NCBI GenBank assembly: GCA_023386045.1
Contig: JAEWKK010000019.1
Coordinates: forward strand, 248,001-312,000
Source: Bacteroidota bacterium
Lineage (GTDB): Bacteria > Bacteroidota > Bacteroidia > Chitinophagales > Chitinophagaceae
Length of the DNA stretch: 64,000 nt
Direction of reading: 5' to 3'
The notes below the pieces were generated by a model. The model saw only the letters and a list, made by a program, of their open reading frames with translations, was not told where the DNA came from and ran no database searches. The translations under genes and the position numbers were made by a program. Below, piece after piece: positions 43,179-51,382 of the stretch (the stretch's first letter is position 1; each line of letters begins with the position of its first letter).

Positions 43179-43823
43179 ATGAATGCAAGAAAATCAATGA
43201 TGCTGATGGCAGCATCGATCCTTACCGTTACTGCTTCTTTCGCACAGGTAAATCTTGGTGTTACCAACAGCACCAATGCTACAGTCAACAAAGCAATCCA
43301 GGTAAATGCCGGCACACATGCAGCAACGCAGGCGGCAACAAAAGCAACAGCAGCAACCAAACAAACAGTGGGTGTTACTGCATCAAAAGCAGCTGAAGTA
43401 AAAGCTTCAACTAAGGCAACAGCAAAAAACACAGTTGACAACTCAGTGAAGCTTACGAGTGATGTAACGCAAACAGCAAGTGACAATGCCGGAGCCAATG
43501 CGCGAGTTAAGGCGAAGGCAGAAGTGAAGGCTTCAGAAAAAGCAAAGGCAAACGCCAACGATAATTCGGCTGTATTTGGAGTAAAGACAGGAACTGAAGC
43601 AGGCGCTGATGCAAGTGTTGATGCAGATGGAAAAGCCATCACAGACAAAGCAGAAGCCACTGCAACAAAAGCAAAGGCAAATGCCGATGCAAAAAAAGAT
43701 GCGGCAGTTAAAAAAACAAAAGAAGTAAAAGCAAAAACCGAAGAAAGAGTAAAGAACACCAGTGCCGACGCCAGCCTGGAAAGCAAAACTGAAGTGAATC
43801 ATTCTTCTGAAGTGAAATTCTAG
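43179..43823 (+). CDS. Secreted Ala/Lys/Thr-rich low-complexity protein
   Basis: A 214-residue protein with a signal peptide (MNARKSMMLMAASILTVTASFAQ) followed by a mature region made largely of Ala, Lys, Thr, Asp and Glu, in words such as TKATAATKQT, KAKAEVKASEKAKA and KTKEVKAKTEER. It has a periodicity that suggests long helices and looks similar to LEA or histone-H1-like proteins, though it is secreted. No family can be assigned. A strong terminator follows. Its antisense strand is open for 204 codons because of the low complexity. Confidence 0.7.
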   Translation: MNARKSMMLMAASILTVTASFAQVNLGVTNSTNATVNKAIQVNAGTHAATQAATKATAATKQTVGVTASKAAEVKASTKATAKNTVDNSVKLTSDVTQTASDNAGANARVKAKAEVKASEKAKANANDNSAVFGVKTGTEAGADASVDADGKAITDKAEATATKAKANADAKKDAAVKKTKEVKAKTEERVKNTSADASLESKTEVNHSSEVKF

Positions 43824-43845
43824 AATCCCTGTTTTTTCTGCCTTA

Positions 43846-43873
43846 CCATCCCGCATTGAGCGGGATGGTTTTT
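43846..43873 (+). terminator. Rho-independent terminator
   Basis: CCATCCCGC / GCGGGATGG (9 bp, perfect, 5-nt loop) followed by five T residues. Confidence 0.85.
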
Positions 43874-43887
43874 AATCAACCCAACAT

Positions 43888-44700
43888 ATGAAACCACATC
43901 TTTTTATCCTGACCTTAGCTTTCACAATTAATACCGCTTCACAAGCACAGGAAGATTCAATCAAAAAATGGAAACCCATTTTCAAGCTTGGCATCAACTA
44001 CAACAGCAATCTTAATTATTACGGAAGGACCGATAGCATAAAAAGTTCAGGACTTTATCCTTTGGCTGAAATCTGGCTGGGTGAAAAATTTTATATTAAT
44101 GCAGCTCCTGTCTTTATCAATAACACAATGCAGTCGTTGGATTATGCAGGAACTGTAACAACAGCAGGTTTTCTAAACATGCGCAAAAAATGGATGACCC
44201 ATATTTATCTTTCCAAACCTTTTTATGAAAAACAGGCAAGGCTGGTACAATCATCCCTGCAATGGCAACCTGGAGCAAGCCTAAGTTTTTTAAGCAAGGC
44301 CATCAACCTTACTATAGCTGGCGATGTAAAATTTAGTGATCAAACCGATCTTGGAGCAAGTGCAGGTCTTGATCATCTCTTCAAAAAAACAATTGGAAAA
44401 AAGAACGTATTGGTGGTGGATCCTTCCATTTATGTTTTCGCAGGTACCCAAAATCTCACCAGCACCTTTTATAAAACCAGTCCGGGTTCCATATTATTCC
44501 CGGGAAGCTCGCAACAATTTACTTCTGTTGAACAAAAGTTCAACCTCCTGGCCTGGGAAGTATCTGTGCCGGTATTTTTTGCCAGGGGTAAGCTGCTTGT
44601 ATCTATCACACCTTCTTATGTGGTACCCAAAAACCTTACGGGAAGGGAGCAGGGCGGCAATACATTTTATTTGACATCAGGTATCAAATACAGCTTTTAG
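43888..44700 (+). CDS. Predicted outer-membrane beta-barrel protein (hypothetical)
   Basis: A 270-residue protein: signal peptide (MKPHLFILTLAFTINTASQAQ) and then alternating amphipathic strands (FKLGINYNSNLNYYG, KFYINAAPVFINN, LLVSITPSYVVP) ending with a strand TFYLTSGIKYSF and C-terminal Phe, the usual signature for an outer-membrane barrel recognised by BamA. About 12 strands would fit. Not assigned to a family. It has its own terminator upstream, so it is separate from the Ala/Lys-rich gene. Confidence 0.65.
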   Translation: MKPHLFILTLAFTINTASQAQEDSIKKWKPIFKLGINYNSNLNYYGRTDSIKSSGLYPLAEIWLGEKFYINAAPVFINNTMQSLDYAGTVTTAGFLNMRKKWMTHIYLSKPFYEKQARLVQSSLQWQPGASLSFLSKAINLTIAGDVKFSDQTDLGASAGLDHLFKKTIGKKNVLVVDPSIYVFAGTQNLTSTFYKTSPGSILFPGSSQQFTSVEQKFNLLAWEVSVPVFFARGKLLVSITPSYVVPKNLTGREQGGNTFYLTSGIKYSF

Positions 44701-44769
44701 CTCATCTGAGCAGCCCGCCTCTTAACCTTTTCTTTCCTTTTGCGTAAATGATTTCCCCCTTACATTATG

Positions 44770-44777
44770 TAATTTTG
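44770..44777 (+). promoter_or_regulatory. -7 box TAATTTTG of the Nfu gene
   Basis: Exact TAnnTTTG, 18 nt before the ATG at 44796. A TTTG at 44739-44742 is 27 nt upstream, too far for a normal -33 element. Confidence 0.5.
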
Positions 44778-44795
44778 TTCTTCAATTCGAGAATT

Positions 44796-45392
44796 ATGAT
44801 CAAGACTGGAAATCCTATCATTAGTATATACACGGAAATGACGCCAAATCCGGAAACCATGAAGTTTGTTGCCAACAAGCTTTTATATCCTGGCAAAAGC
44901 ATCGACTTTCCTGATATGGACAGCGCCAAGGCCTCGCCCCTGGCCATAGAACTCTTTGGCTTTCCCTTCATCAGGGCCGTTTTTATTGCTTCCAATTTTG
45001 TTACCCTCACAAAAACTTCAGATACAGACTGGAATGACGTGATCCCTGCGATCCGTGATTTTCTGAAAGAATACCTGGAAGAAGGAAAGGCTGTCATCAA
45101 CGAAGAGGAACTGGCCACACGTAAAGTTGAAAGCAGCAATGATGTGCATGCCGATGACAGTGATGTAGTAAAACGCATTAAGGAATTGCTTGATAATTAT
45201 GTTCGTCCTGCAGTAGAAATGGATGGGGGTGCCATTCAATTCAAATCTTATACAGATGGTGTGGTGAACCTCATGCTGCAGGGAAGCTGTAGTGGCTGTC
45301 CTTCATCCATGATCACATTAAAAGCTGGAATTGAAGGAATGATGAAGCGCATGATACCCGAAGTCAGGGAAGTAGTTGCCGAAGCTGAATAA
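44796..45392 (+). CDS. Nfu-type iron-sulfur cluster carrier (Nfu_N plus NifU domain)
   Basis: A 198-residue protein. Residues about 5-100 are an Nfu_N scaffold domain (SIYTEMTPNPETMKFVANK), and about 115-190 the NifU C-terminal domain with the cluster-binding pair in GSCSGCPSS. It transfers 4Fe-4S or 2Fe-2S clusters to target proteins. ATG 44796 is preferred over 44748 because the Nfu_N domain starts right after it and a promoter box precedes it. Confidence 0.88.
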   Translation: MIKTGNPIISIYTEMTPNPETMKFVANKLLYPGKSIDFPDMDSAKASPLAIELFGFPFIRAVFIASNFVTLTKTSDTDWNDVIPAIRDFLKEYLEEGKAVINEEELATRKVESSNDVHADDSDVVKRIKELLDNYVRPAVEMDGGAIQFKSYTDGVVNLMLQGSCSGCPSSMITLKAGIEGMMKRMIPEVREVVAEAE

Positions 45393-45432
45393 AAATTTTC
45401 TACCGTTATAACTCTCAACTTAACAAAGAAAG

Positions 45433-45457
45433 AGCATCCTTCACAGGATGCTTTTTT
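45433..45457 (+). terminator. Rho-independent terminator after the Nfu gene
   Basis: AGCATCCT / AGGATGCT (8 bp, 4-nt loop) followed by TTTTT. It ends about 10 nt before the next start. Confidence 0.8.
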
Positions 45458-45466
45458 GATCAGGAT

Positions 45467-46060
45467 ATGACGAAGACAATCACCATTCTTATTTCTTCCT
45501 TATTATTTGTTTCCTGCGGCATGCAGTACAAATTTGCCAACCAGGAACTTGCCCTGAAGGACAGTAGCTATGTTTATGCACTGCCCTATCCATCTGGTCA
45601 TAAGAGTTTGGTGGTACAGGGTTACCGCTCTAAACTATCACATAAAAACAGGCTGGCTCTTGATTTTAAAATGAAGAAGGGTTCCATAGTTACAGCGGCA
45701 AGAGAAGGTGTGGTAGTAAGAGTGGAGGAAAGATTTACAAAAGGAGGTACCAGTAAAAAATATTTGGGCAAGGCCAATATGGTGGTGATCAGGCATGCCG
45801 ATGGATCGCAGGCCATGTATGCCCACCTGCAGCACAATGGCGTTCTGGTAAATATTGGTGATACGGTAAAGAAGGGACAGGATATTGCCAGGAGTGGAAG
45901 TACCGGTTATTCTGCGCTTCCACATCTTCATTTTATAGTATGGGGACCCATACCTGGCGGCGGACGCTCGCAACTGCCCACAAGATTTTATACTCACAAA
46001 GGCGTACAATACCTCAAGCCTGGCAAAAAATATACAGCACCACAGGAAAAGGACTATTAA
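45467..46060 (+). CDS. M23-family metallopeptidase, lipoprotein
   Basis: A 197-residue lipoprotein (leader ISSLLFVSC, Cys17) with a peptidase M23 (LytM/lysostaphin-type) domain: HKNRLALDF supplies the first His and Asp zinc ligands and LPHLHF the HxH pair near residue 150. Enzymes of this type cleave peptide cross-links in peptidoglycan. A paralogue with the same architecture but an ordinary signal peptide lies at 48328-48903. Confidence 0.87.
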   Translation: MTKTITILISSLLFVSCGMQYKFANQELALKDSSYVYALPYPSGHKSLVVQGYRSKLSHKNRLALDFKMKKGSIVTAAREGVVVRVEERFTKGGTSKKYLGKANMVVIRHADGSQAMYAHLQHNGVLVNIGDTVKKGQDIARSGSTGYSALPHLHFIVWGPIPGGGRSQLPTRFYTHKGVQYLKPGKKYTAPQEKDY

Positions 46061-46087
46061 ACCAACAAGCAAGCCATCCCCGATCCT

Positions 46088-46095
46088 TATTTTTG
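46088..46095 (+). promoter_or_regulatory. -7 box TATTTTTG directly before the LuxR-type gene
   Basis: Exact TAnnTTTG ending only 4 nt before the ATG at 46100, which would put the transcription start at or next to the first base of the start codon. Confidence 0.45.
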
Positions 46096-46099
46096 TTTC

Positions 46100-46537
46100 A
46101 TGAACAGGCTTTTCTCAAGGCATATCCTTTTACTTGCTATTGCTGCAGCCCTGCTCATTTTCGCTATCCGTTTTTTTGAAACAGCTTTCCATGCGGGTGA
46201 AGTATCTACAAAACTATATATCACCTTTATTGGAATCATCTTTCTCACAGTAGGCGCCTACGCAGCTACCCAAATGGTAAGAAAGAAAACCATTATCCAC
46301 TATGTTGAACAATCTCAGGAAGCAGCCATCCTGCCCAATGACCTTTTGACAGAAAGAGAATGCGAGGTCTTAAAAGCAATTGCGGTCGGCCTAACCAATA
46401 AACAGATCGGCCAACTACTTTTCGTATCTGAAAACACGGTGAAAAAACACATCAATCATATTTATTTCAAACTGGACGTCAACCGGCGCACGCAGGCGGT
46501 GGCAAGGGCAAAAGAGCTAAAGATCCTGAACATCTGA
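46100..46537 (+). CDS. Membrane-anchored LuxR-family transcriptional regulator
   Basis: A 145-residue protein with two membrane segments (about 7-27 and 40-59), followed by a LuxR helix-turn-helix (about 80-140: LTERECEVLKAIAVGLTNKQIGQLLFVSENTVKKHINHIYFKL). It lacks a receiver domain, so any signal must reach it through its membrane part. A DUF4199 membrane protein follows 92 nt downstream, a pairing often found in Bacteroidota. Confidence 0.85.
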   Translation: MNRLFSRHILLLAIAAALLIFAIRFFETAFHAGEVSTKLYITFIGIIFLTVGAYAATQMVRKKTIIHYVEQSQEAAILPNDLLTERECEVLKAIAVGLTNKQIGQLLFVSENTVKKHINHIYFKLDVNRRTQAVARAKELKILNI

Positions 46538-46629
46538 AAGAATATCACTCGAAAGTACCAGGCAAACTATCCTTTTGGGTGAAACAAAACATCTGGTGCT
46601 CACACAACTTTGCCATTAAAATTAAATAC

Positions 46630-47181
46630 ATGAAAAAGACGGTACTCAGTTTCGGCCTCTTATCTGGCCTGATCATTATTCTTTACAGTTTTGTGGTATT
46701 CCTGGTCTTTGGAGATTTTTCAAAAATGAATTCAGCTGATTTCCAAAAGGTGGAAATGCTGGGCTACCTGCGTTATATCATCCTCTTGTTGACTGTCATT
46801 TTTGCCGTTCGATATTTTAAAAAACAGAATGGTGGCGTTGGAAGCTTCAGATCCTTATTTCTTGCCGGTGTTTATACTGTCCTGGTGGTAGCATTGCTGG
46901 TAGGGATCATGGAAATGGTATACATGTACATGAACCCTGGCTTTATGGAACAATACGCCGAGATCACCAGCAAAAGAATGATGGAGCAGGGCGCAAGCGC
47001 TGAGAAGATGGCGGCTTATAAAAAAGAGATGGAGCAATACAAATGGATGGCAAGCCCGGTGGGAATGGGCATTTTTTATTTCTTTGAGACAGCGGTGCTG
47101 GGAACCATTATGTCGCTGATTGTTGCGCTGTTTGCAAGAACCAAAAATGCAACATCAAAATTCACTTCGGTTTCCGTCTGA
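46630..47181 (+). CDS. DUF4199 family membrane protein
   Basis: A 183-residue protein with four membrane segments (about 8-27, 47-63, 76-99, 146-168) and the DUF4199 pattern: VRYFKKQNGGVGSFRSLF, a polar loop FMEQYAEITSKRMMEQGAS, then a last hydrophobic pair. The family has no known function. ATG 46630 is chosen as the N-terminus of the first segment. Its last 20 nt overlap the convergent AI-2E-type gene. Confidence 0.82.
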   Translation: MKKTVLSFGLLSGLIIILYSFVVFLVFGDFSKMNSADFQKVEMLGYLRYIILLLTVIFAVRYFKKQNGGVGSFRSLFLAGVYTVLVVALLVGIMEMVYMYMNPGFMEQYAEITSKRMMEQGASAEKMAAYKKEMEQYKWMASPVGMGIFYFFETAVLGTIMSLIVALFARTKNATSKFTSVSV

Positions 47182-48241
47182 CCCTGCCTACAAGTTTTTT
47201 AATGACAGGTCTTGAAAGAGATTTTTCTGTTTCATCATCGCCCATGATAAGTGCAAATGGACGGAAGGGACCAATTTCTTCAAAACTCACCTTCATAATA
47301 GCCAGTATAGGTACAGCCATGAAGGTTCCCGGAATTCCCCACAGTGCACTACCAACGATGACACCAATGATGGTTGCCAGGGCATTCATCTTTACTTTGG
47401 ATCCCACTATTTTAGGCATGAGGATATTGCTGTCGATCATATGGATGATGATGAGGGAAACCACCACCCATAGCACTGTTGTTGGCGTATTGGTAGTGAG
47501 TGTGATCAGTGCGCTGAGTACACAGGCGATAAAGATGCCTACATAAGGTATGATATTCAGGATAGCTCCGATCACGCCCAGTAGCAGTGCGTACTTTACG
47601 CCAAGCAAAAAGAAAATGGAGCAGTTGGCTGCAGCCACGATCAACATCTCTATAAAAAGACCCACAATGTATCCCCGAATAACATACTTTGTTTTTGAAA
47701 ATATGCTGTAGATCCTTTCCGTGTATTCGTCGGCAAACAGCATGGTAAAAAACTGCAGGATCAGGCCTCTGTATAATAGAAGAAGAAAAGTGGTAATGAA
47801 GATCATGATGCCGACAAATATGATCCCTGTTACCGTATTCACGGTGGTATTGACAATGGAAGATGTGGAGGGAATAATATTATCGGTTGAATTCTGGAAA
47901 ATGGTGCTGACTTCTTTCTTATCAACGTCAAATGTTTTCTGGATCCAAACCTGCAATTGCTGAATGGACTGTTCAATATTTTTTGACATCAAAGGCAGGT
48001 CTTCCCTGAAACTGACGATAGAGTTATAGATGAAATAAAATATGATAAAGAATATGATCAGTCCAAATAACAGTACGATCATGGCCGCCACCCCTCTTGG
48101 GAATCCCTGTCTTTCAAAAAAAGCACAGGGCGAAACAAATAAAAGTGCCATCAGGCAGGAAAAAGCAAAGGGCTTCAATATATCCTGACCTATGTATAAA
48201 ATGGCCAGGATAATGATAAAGCAAAGCAGGGGGTTCACCAT
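47162..48241 (-). CDS. AI-2E family membrane permease (paralogue)
   Basis: A 359-residue protein with eight membrane segments and the same conserved blocks as the gene at 4492: IPYVGIFIACVLSALITL, MIDSNILMPKIVGSKVKMNALATIIGVIVGSA and MAVPILAIMKVSFE. The ATG at 48241 is preferred over 48286, because the first membrane helix begins directly after it. Between the two M23 peptidase genes on the opposite strand. Substrate unknown. Confidence 0.85.
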   Translation of the reverse strand: MVNPLLCFIIILAILYIGQDILKPFAFSCLMALLFVSPCAFFERQGFPRGVAAMIVLLFGLIIFFIIFYFIYNSIVSFREDLPLMSKNIEQSIQQLQVWIQKTFDVDKKEVSTIFQNSTDNIIPSTSSIVNTTVNTVTGIIFVGIMIFITTFLLLLYRGLILQFFTMLFADEYTERIYSIFSKTKYVIRGYIVGLFIEMLIVAAANCSIFFLLGVKYALLLGVIGAILNIIPYVGIFIACVLSALITLTTNTPTTVLWVVVSLIIIHMIDSNILMPKIVGSKVKMNALATIIGVIVGSALWGIPGTFMAVPILAIMKVSFEEIGPFRPFALIMGDDETEKSLSRPVIKKLVGRVRRKPK

Positions 48242-48327
48242 TTTGGCAAAAAGGGTCGAAGTAGAACTGTTCCGGCAAATACCCATATAATAAATGTAGC
48301 TATTAAAACTGTTTTCTATTTTGTCTT

Positions 48328-48903
48328 ATGAAAATATCATTCCCAGCTTTACTTCTGCTCTTAAGCATGAGTGCCGGTGCTCAGGAATCTCCAAATCTGC
48401 GAGACCTTAAAGCCGGCCGTGTTGCCAATGACAGCAGTTTTGTTTATCGGCTGCCTTATGAGGCTTCACAATCTTATTTACTGATCCAGGCTTACCAGTC
48501 AAAGTTTTCACATAAGGGCGAGTATGCCCTTGATTTTAAAATGAAAGAAGGCACAAAGATCTGTGCAGCCCGCAAAGGAGTGGTGGTTGCTTTACGTGAA
48601 GATTCTGATAAGGGTGGCCTACAGCCAGAGATGTTATCGGAAGGAAATTATATCATCATCCTGCACGAAGATGGTTCAACCGCACATTACTGGCATCTGC
48701 AAAAAGATGGAGTTATGGTGAATGAAGGCGATAGTGTTTCACAGGGACAGCCGATAGGTTTGAGTGGCAATACAGGTTATTCGGCTTTTCCTCACCTGCA
48801 TTTCGAAGTAAACGTTCCAGGCAAAGGACAGGTACCAACAAGGTTCACTACAAAAAAAGGAATTAAATACCTGAGGCCCGGCAAATGGTACAAAGCTGTT
48901 TGA
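48328..48903 (+). CDS. M23-family metallopeptidase, secreted paralogue
   Basis: A 191-residue protein with an ordinary signal peptide (MKISFPALLLLLSMSAGAQ) and an M23 domain very like that at 45467: FSHKGEYALDFKMKEG, HYWHLQKDGVMVNEGD and FPHLHFEVN with the HxH ligands. Given similar length and order of motifs, the two genes are clearly duplicates that diverged. It lies 23 nt before pnuC and could share its transcript. Confidence 0.87.
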   Translation: MKISFPALLLLLSMSAGAQESPNLRDLKAGRVANDSSFVYRLPYEASQSYLLIQAYQSKFSHKGEYALDFKMKEGTKICAARKGVVVALREDSDKGGLQPEMLSEGNYIIILHEDGSTAHYWHLQKDGVMVNEGDSVSQGQPIGLSGNTGYSAFPHLHFEVNVPGKGQVPTRFTTKKGIKYLRPGKWYKAV

Positions 48904-48925
48904 TTCTTACTTAGGTTTGCAACTC

Positions 48926-49528
48926 ATGAACATCGACAAAGGCCTTGAATACATTGCAGTGATAGCCGGCATTGCCAGTGTATGGTTCTCCAAAAAAGAG
49001 AACATACTGGTGTATCCTGTTGGACTTGTAAACACCATTGTCTATGTATATCTCAGTTTCAAATATCATTTGATCGGTGAATCATCCGTCAATTTTTATT
49101 ATACGGTGATGAGCATTTATGGCTGGATCGTTTGGGCCATGAAAGATCAGAAACAAAAACCCGTTCTGCATATTACCTTCTCCAGCAGGAAGGAATGGAA
49201 GGTGCAGCTCTTATTCTTTTCTATTTTATACATCATTATATTTTTAGTGCTTACCTATTTACAGAATGCTTTTTATCCGGGAGTGATCCCATGGGCTGAT
49301 GCCTTTGCTTCGGCTACTGCTTTTACTGGTATGTGGCTTATGGCAAGAAAAAAAGTAGAAAGCTGGTATTGGTGGATCGCCACTAACATTGCATCCATTC
49401 CACTGTATTATGTAAAAGGACTTTCTCTGACAAGCGGATATTACCTGGTGCTGCTTGTTCTTGCTTTTATGGGTTTGAAAGAATGGAGGGATAGAGTACA
49501 AAACCAAAAGACCATTGCTGTACTATGA
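48926..49528 (+). CDS. pnuC: PnuC-type nicotinamide riboside transporter
   Basis: A 200-residue membrane protein with seven segments and PnuC features: IAVIAGIASVWFSKKENILVYPVGL near the start, SVNFYYTVMSIYGWIVW in the middle and an ESWYWWIATNIASIPLYYVKGL segment near the end. PnuC lets nicotinamide riboside in by facilitated diffusion; the trap is its phosphorylation. The next gene, overlapping by 4 nt, encodes the matching kinase, so together they form an NAD-precursor salvage operon. Confidence 0.92.
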   Translation: MNIDKGLEYIAVIAGIASVWFSKKENILVYPVGLVNTIVYVYLSFKYHLIGESSVNFYYTVMSIYGWIVWAMKDQKQKPVLHITFSSRKEWKVQLLFFSILYIIIFLVLTYLQNAFYPGVIPWADAFASATAFTGMWLMARKKVESWYWWIATNIASIPLYYVKGLSLTSGYYLVLLVLAFMGLKEWRDRVQNQKTIAVL

Positions 49529-50061
49529 AAAAAATCGTGGTAATAGGACCGGAATCTACAGGCAAAAGCACATTATGCGAACAGCTGGCAGCACATTATC
49601 AAACTGCATGGTGTCCTGAATTTGCCAGGGAATACCTGATGTCCAAAGGAGGGAATAATTATGATTTTGCGGACTTACTAAATATTGCACACGGACAGGT
49701 GGAGCTGGAGGAGATCATGCTCACGGAGGCAAGGAATGGTCTTTATTTTATTGATACAGATATGTATGTAATGAAGGTCTGGTGCGAAGTAGCATTTGAA
49801 CAATGCCATACCTGGATACTAAAACAAATTGCCAGGCAATCTTACGACCTCTATTTTTTATGCAACACCGACCTTCCATGGGCGCTTGATGAATTAAGAG
49901 AATATCCTGACCTGGCTTTCAGGAAAAAACTTTTCAATATCTACAAGGATATTTTAGTGAATAACAAAACTCCCTGGGTTGAAATTTCAGGCACTGATGC
50001 ACAAAGACTGCAATTAGCCATCAGTGTAATTGACACAGTTTTCCCGGCAAATCCAGGATGA
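49525..50061 (+). CDS. Nicotinamide riboside kinase (stand-alone NadR C-terminal domain)
   Basis: A 178-residue P-loop kinase: Walker A GPESTGKST (8-16), then CPEFAREYL, FIDTDMYVMKVWCE and CNTDLPWALDELREYP, the sequence blocks of the NR kinase part of NadR. The helix-turn-helix and adenylyltransferase parts of E. coli NadR are absent. The start overlaps the pnuC stop by 4 nt. The stop is one base from that of the convergent mtgA gene. Confidence 0.87.
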   Translation: MKKIVVIGPESTGKSTLCEQLAAHYQTAWCPEFAREYLMSKGGNNYDFADLLNIAHGQVELEEIMLTEARNGLYFIDTDMYVMKVWCEVAFEQCHTWILKQIARQSYDLYFLCNTDLPWALDELREYPDLAFRKKLFNIYKDILVNNKTPWVEISGTDAQRLQLAISVIDTVFPANPG

Positions 50062-50062
50062 T

Positions 50063-50818
50063 TTATTTGGAAGACTTTATTTTATTTTTCGGTGCAGGTT
50101 TTGGTTTTTCTTTTACCGGGTTGATGATCTCCTGCACATCCGGGTCTCCTTCCAGGTGAGCCATCTGCCTTTGGATCCAACCGCTTCTTACCGTAACATA
50201 AGGAGATGCAGGTTTTACAGAATATTTGATAGGATTGGGAAGACAGGCAGCTATCATTGCTGCTTCCTGCCTGCTCAGTTTTTGCGCCGGCTTTTTGAAA
50301 TATGCCTGGGATGCGGCTTCTACACCAAATATGCCTTTACCCATTTCAATAACATTGAGGTATACTTCAAGTATCCTTCTTTTACCCCAGATCCATTCAA
50401 TCATCTTGGTGAAATAAACCTCCAATCCCTTTCTAACCCAGTCCCGTCCCTGCCATAGAAAAACATTTTTTGCCACCTGCTGACTGATGGTACTGGCGCC
50501 CCGGATACGACCCGGCTTCTTCTTATTATACTTCATTGCTTTTCCTATGCTCTTCCAGTCAAACCCAGAATGATCGGGGAAGATCTGGTCTTCAGATGAA
50601 ATGACGGCCAGCTTTATATTGTAGGACATTTCATCATCATTCACATAGTCTCTTTTCAAACCCTGCCCGGTTAACAAACTTTGTAATTGTGTGATGGTAA
50701 AAGGAGGATCCATCCATTTCAAAAGGATGATGTAAACAAACTGCGCTATAAAAAGAATGAGCAGTGTTCTTTTGATAATGCTCCACGCACGCTGCCATTT
50801 GTTCCTTTTTTTCTTCAT
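50063..50818 (-). CDS. mtgA: Monofunctional biosynthetic peptidoglycan transglycosylase
   Basis: A 251-residue protein with one N-terminal membrane anchor (about 13-30) and a GT51 domain: first catalytic Glu in SSEDQIFPDHSGFDW, GASTISQQVAKNVFLW, RILEVYLNVIEMG with the second Glu and FGVEAASQAYF. It polymerises lipid II glycan chains without a transpeptidase domain. The C-terminus is Lys-rich. Confidence 0.92.
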   Translation of the reverse strand: MKKKRNKWQRAWSIIKRTLLILFIAQFVYIILLKWMDPPFTITQLQSLLTGQGLKRDYVNDDEMSYNIKLAVISSEDQIFPDHSGFDWKSIGKAMKYNKKKPGRIRGASTISQQVAKNVFLWQGRDWVRKGLEVYFTKMIEWIWGKRRILEVYLNVIEMGKGIFGVEAASQAYFKKPAQKLSRQEAAMIAACLPNPIKYSVKPASPYVTVRSGWIQRQMAHLEGDPDVQEIINPVKEKPKPAPKNKIKSSK

Positions 50819-50852
50819 GCCTGCTGCAATATAATCACTTCAAAAAAGAACA

Positions 50853-51326
50853 TTAAAAATGCAGGTCCAAAGTATGGAGCGAGAACTTTCTGCCGATATC
50901 ATATTTACGCCTTTTGATTTTGGGTAGAAAGCGAATAATGTAATTCCCATATCCAATAACAGAGGAATAAGCGAGTGCCTCTTTGAAGTCTGCCCAGTTG
51001 GCAAGCGTCATGCCTGCAGTGGAGAGAGCCACACCTGCTGTAGTTAGTAATAAAGGAGAAGCAGGAGTTTTTTGCTTTCCCCGAAGGATGATGCTTTTGA
51101 TCTGTCCCGTGCGGTACCAATATCCATTCACTCTAAGAGAATCACGTTTGATCAAAGTGATCATACCACTAATGGTTTGATTCTGATCGGTTTTAAATTG
51201 AATAGGATCGCCCTCTGCAAAAGTTTTTACTTTTTTATAGCCACTCTTTTTTACATAGAGGAATCCTCTTTGCGCCTGTGTGATCTGCGTGATGAAAAGG
51301 AATAGTAGAAGCAGCCAGCGTTGCAT
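50853..51326 (-). CDS. Hypothetical secreted protein
   Basis: A 157-residue protein with a signal peptide (MQRWLLLLFLFITQITQAQ), a beta-rich part (GFLYVKKSGYKKVKTFAEGDPIQF... MITLIKRDSLRVNGYWYRTGQI) and a hydrophobic segment at about 92-112 (PLLLTTAGVALSTAGMTLANW). It may be attached to a membrane. I do not recognise the family. It lies 34 nt upstream of mtgA on the same strand and could be co-transcribed. Confidence 0.6.
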   Translation of the reverse strand: MQRWLLLLFLFITQITQAQRGFLYVKKSGYKKVKTFAEGDPIQFKTDQNQTISGMITLIKRDSLRVNGYWYRTGQIKSIILRGKQKTPASPLLLTTAGVALSTAGMTLANWADFKEALAYSSVIGYGNYIIRFLPKIKRRKYDIGRKFSLHTLDLHF

Positions 51327-51382
51327 ATTTAAACTTAGGCTGAATTGAATAAAGCGTTTTGTTAAAACAGAAGGAAGTGTGT

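Noticed and set aside
43172..43786. Long minus-strand frame of 204 codons
   Set aside because: It is the complement of the Ala/Lys-rich secreted protein gene; the product would be an Ala/Phe/Ser-rich low-complexity chain, an artefact of composition.
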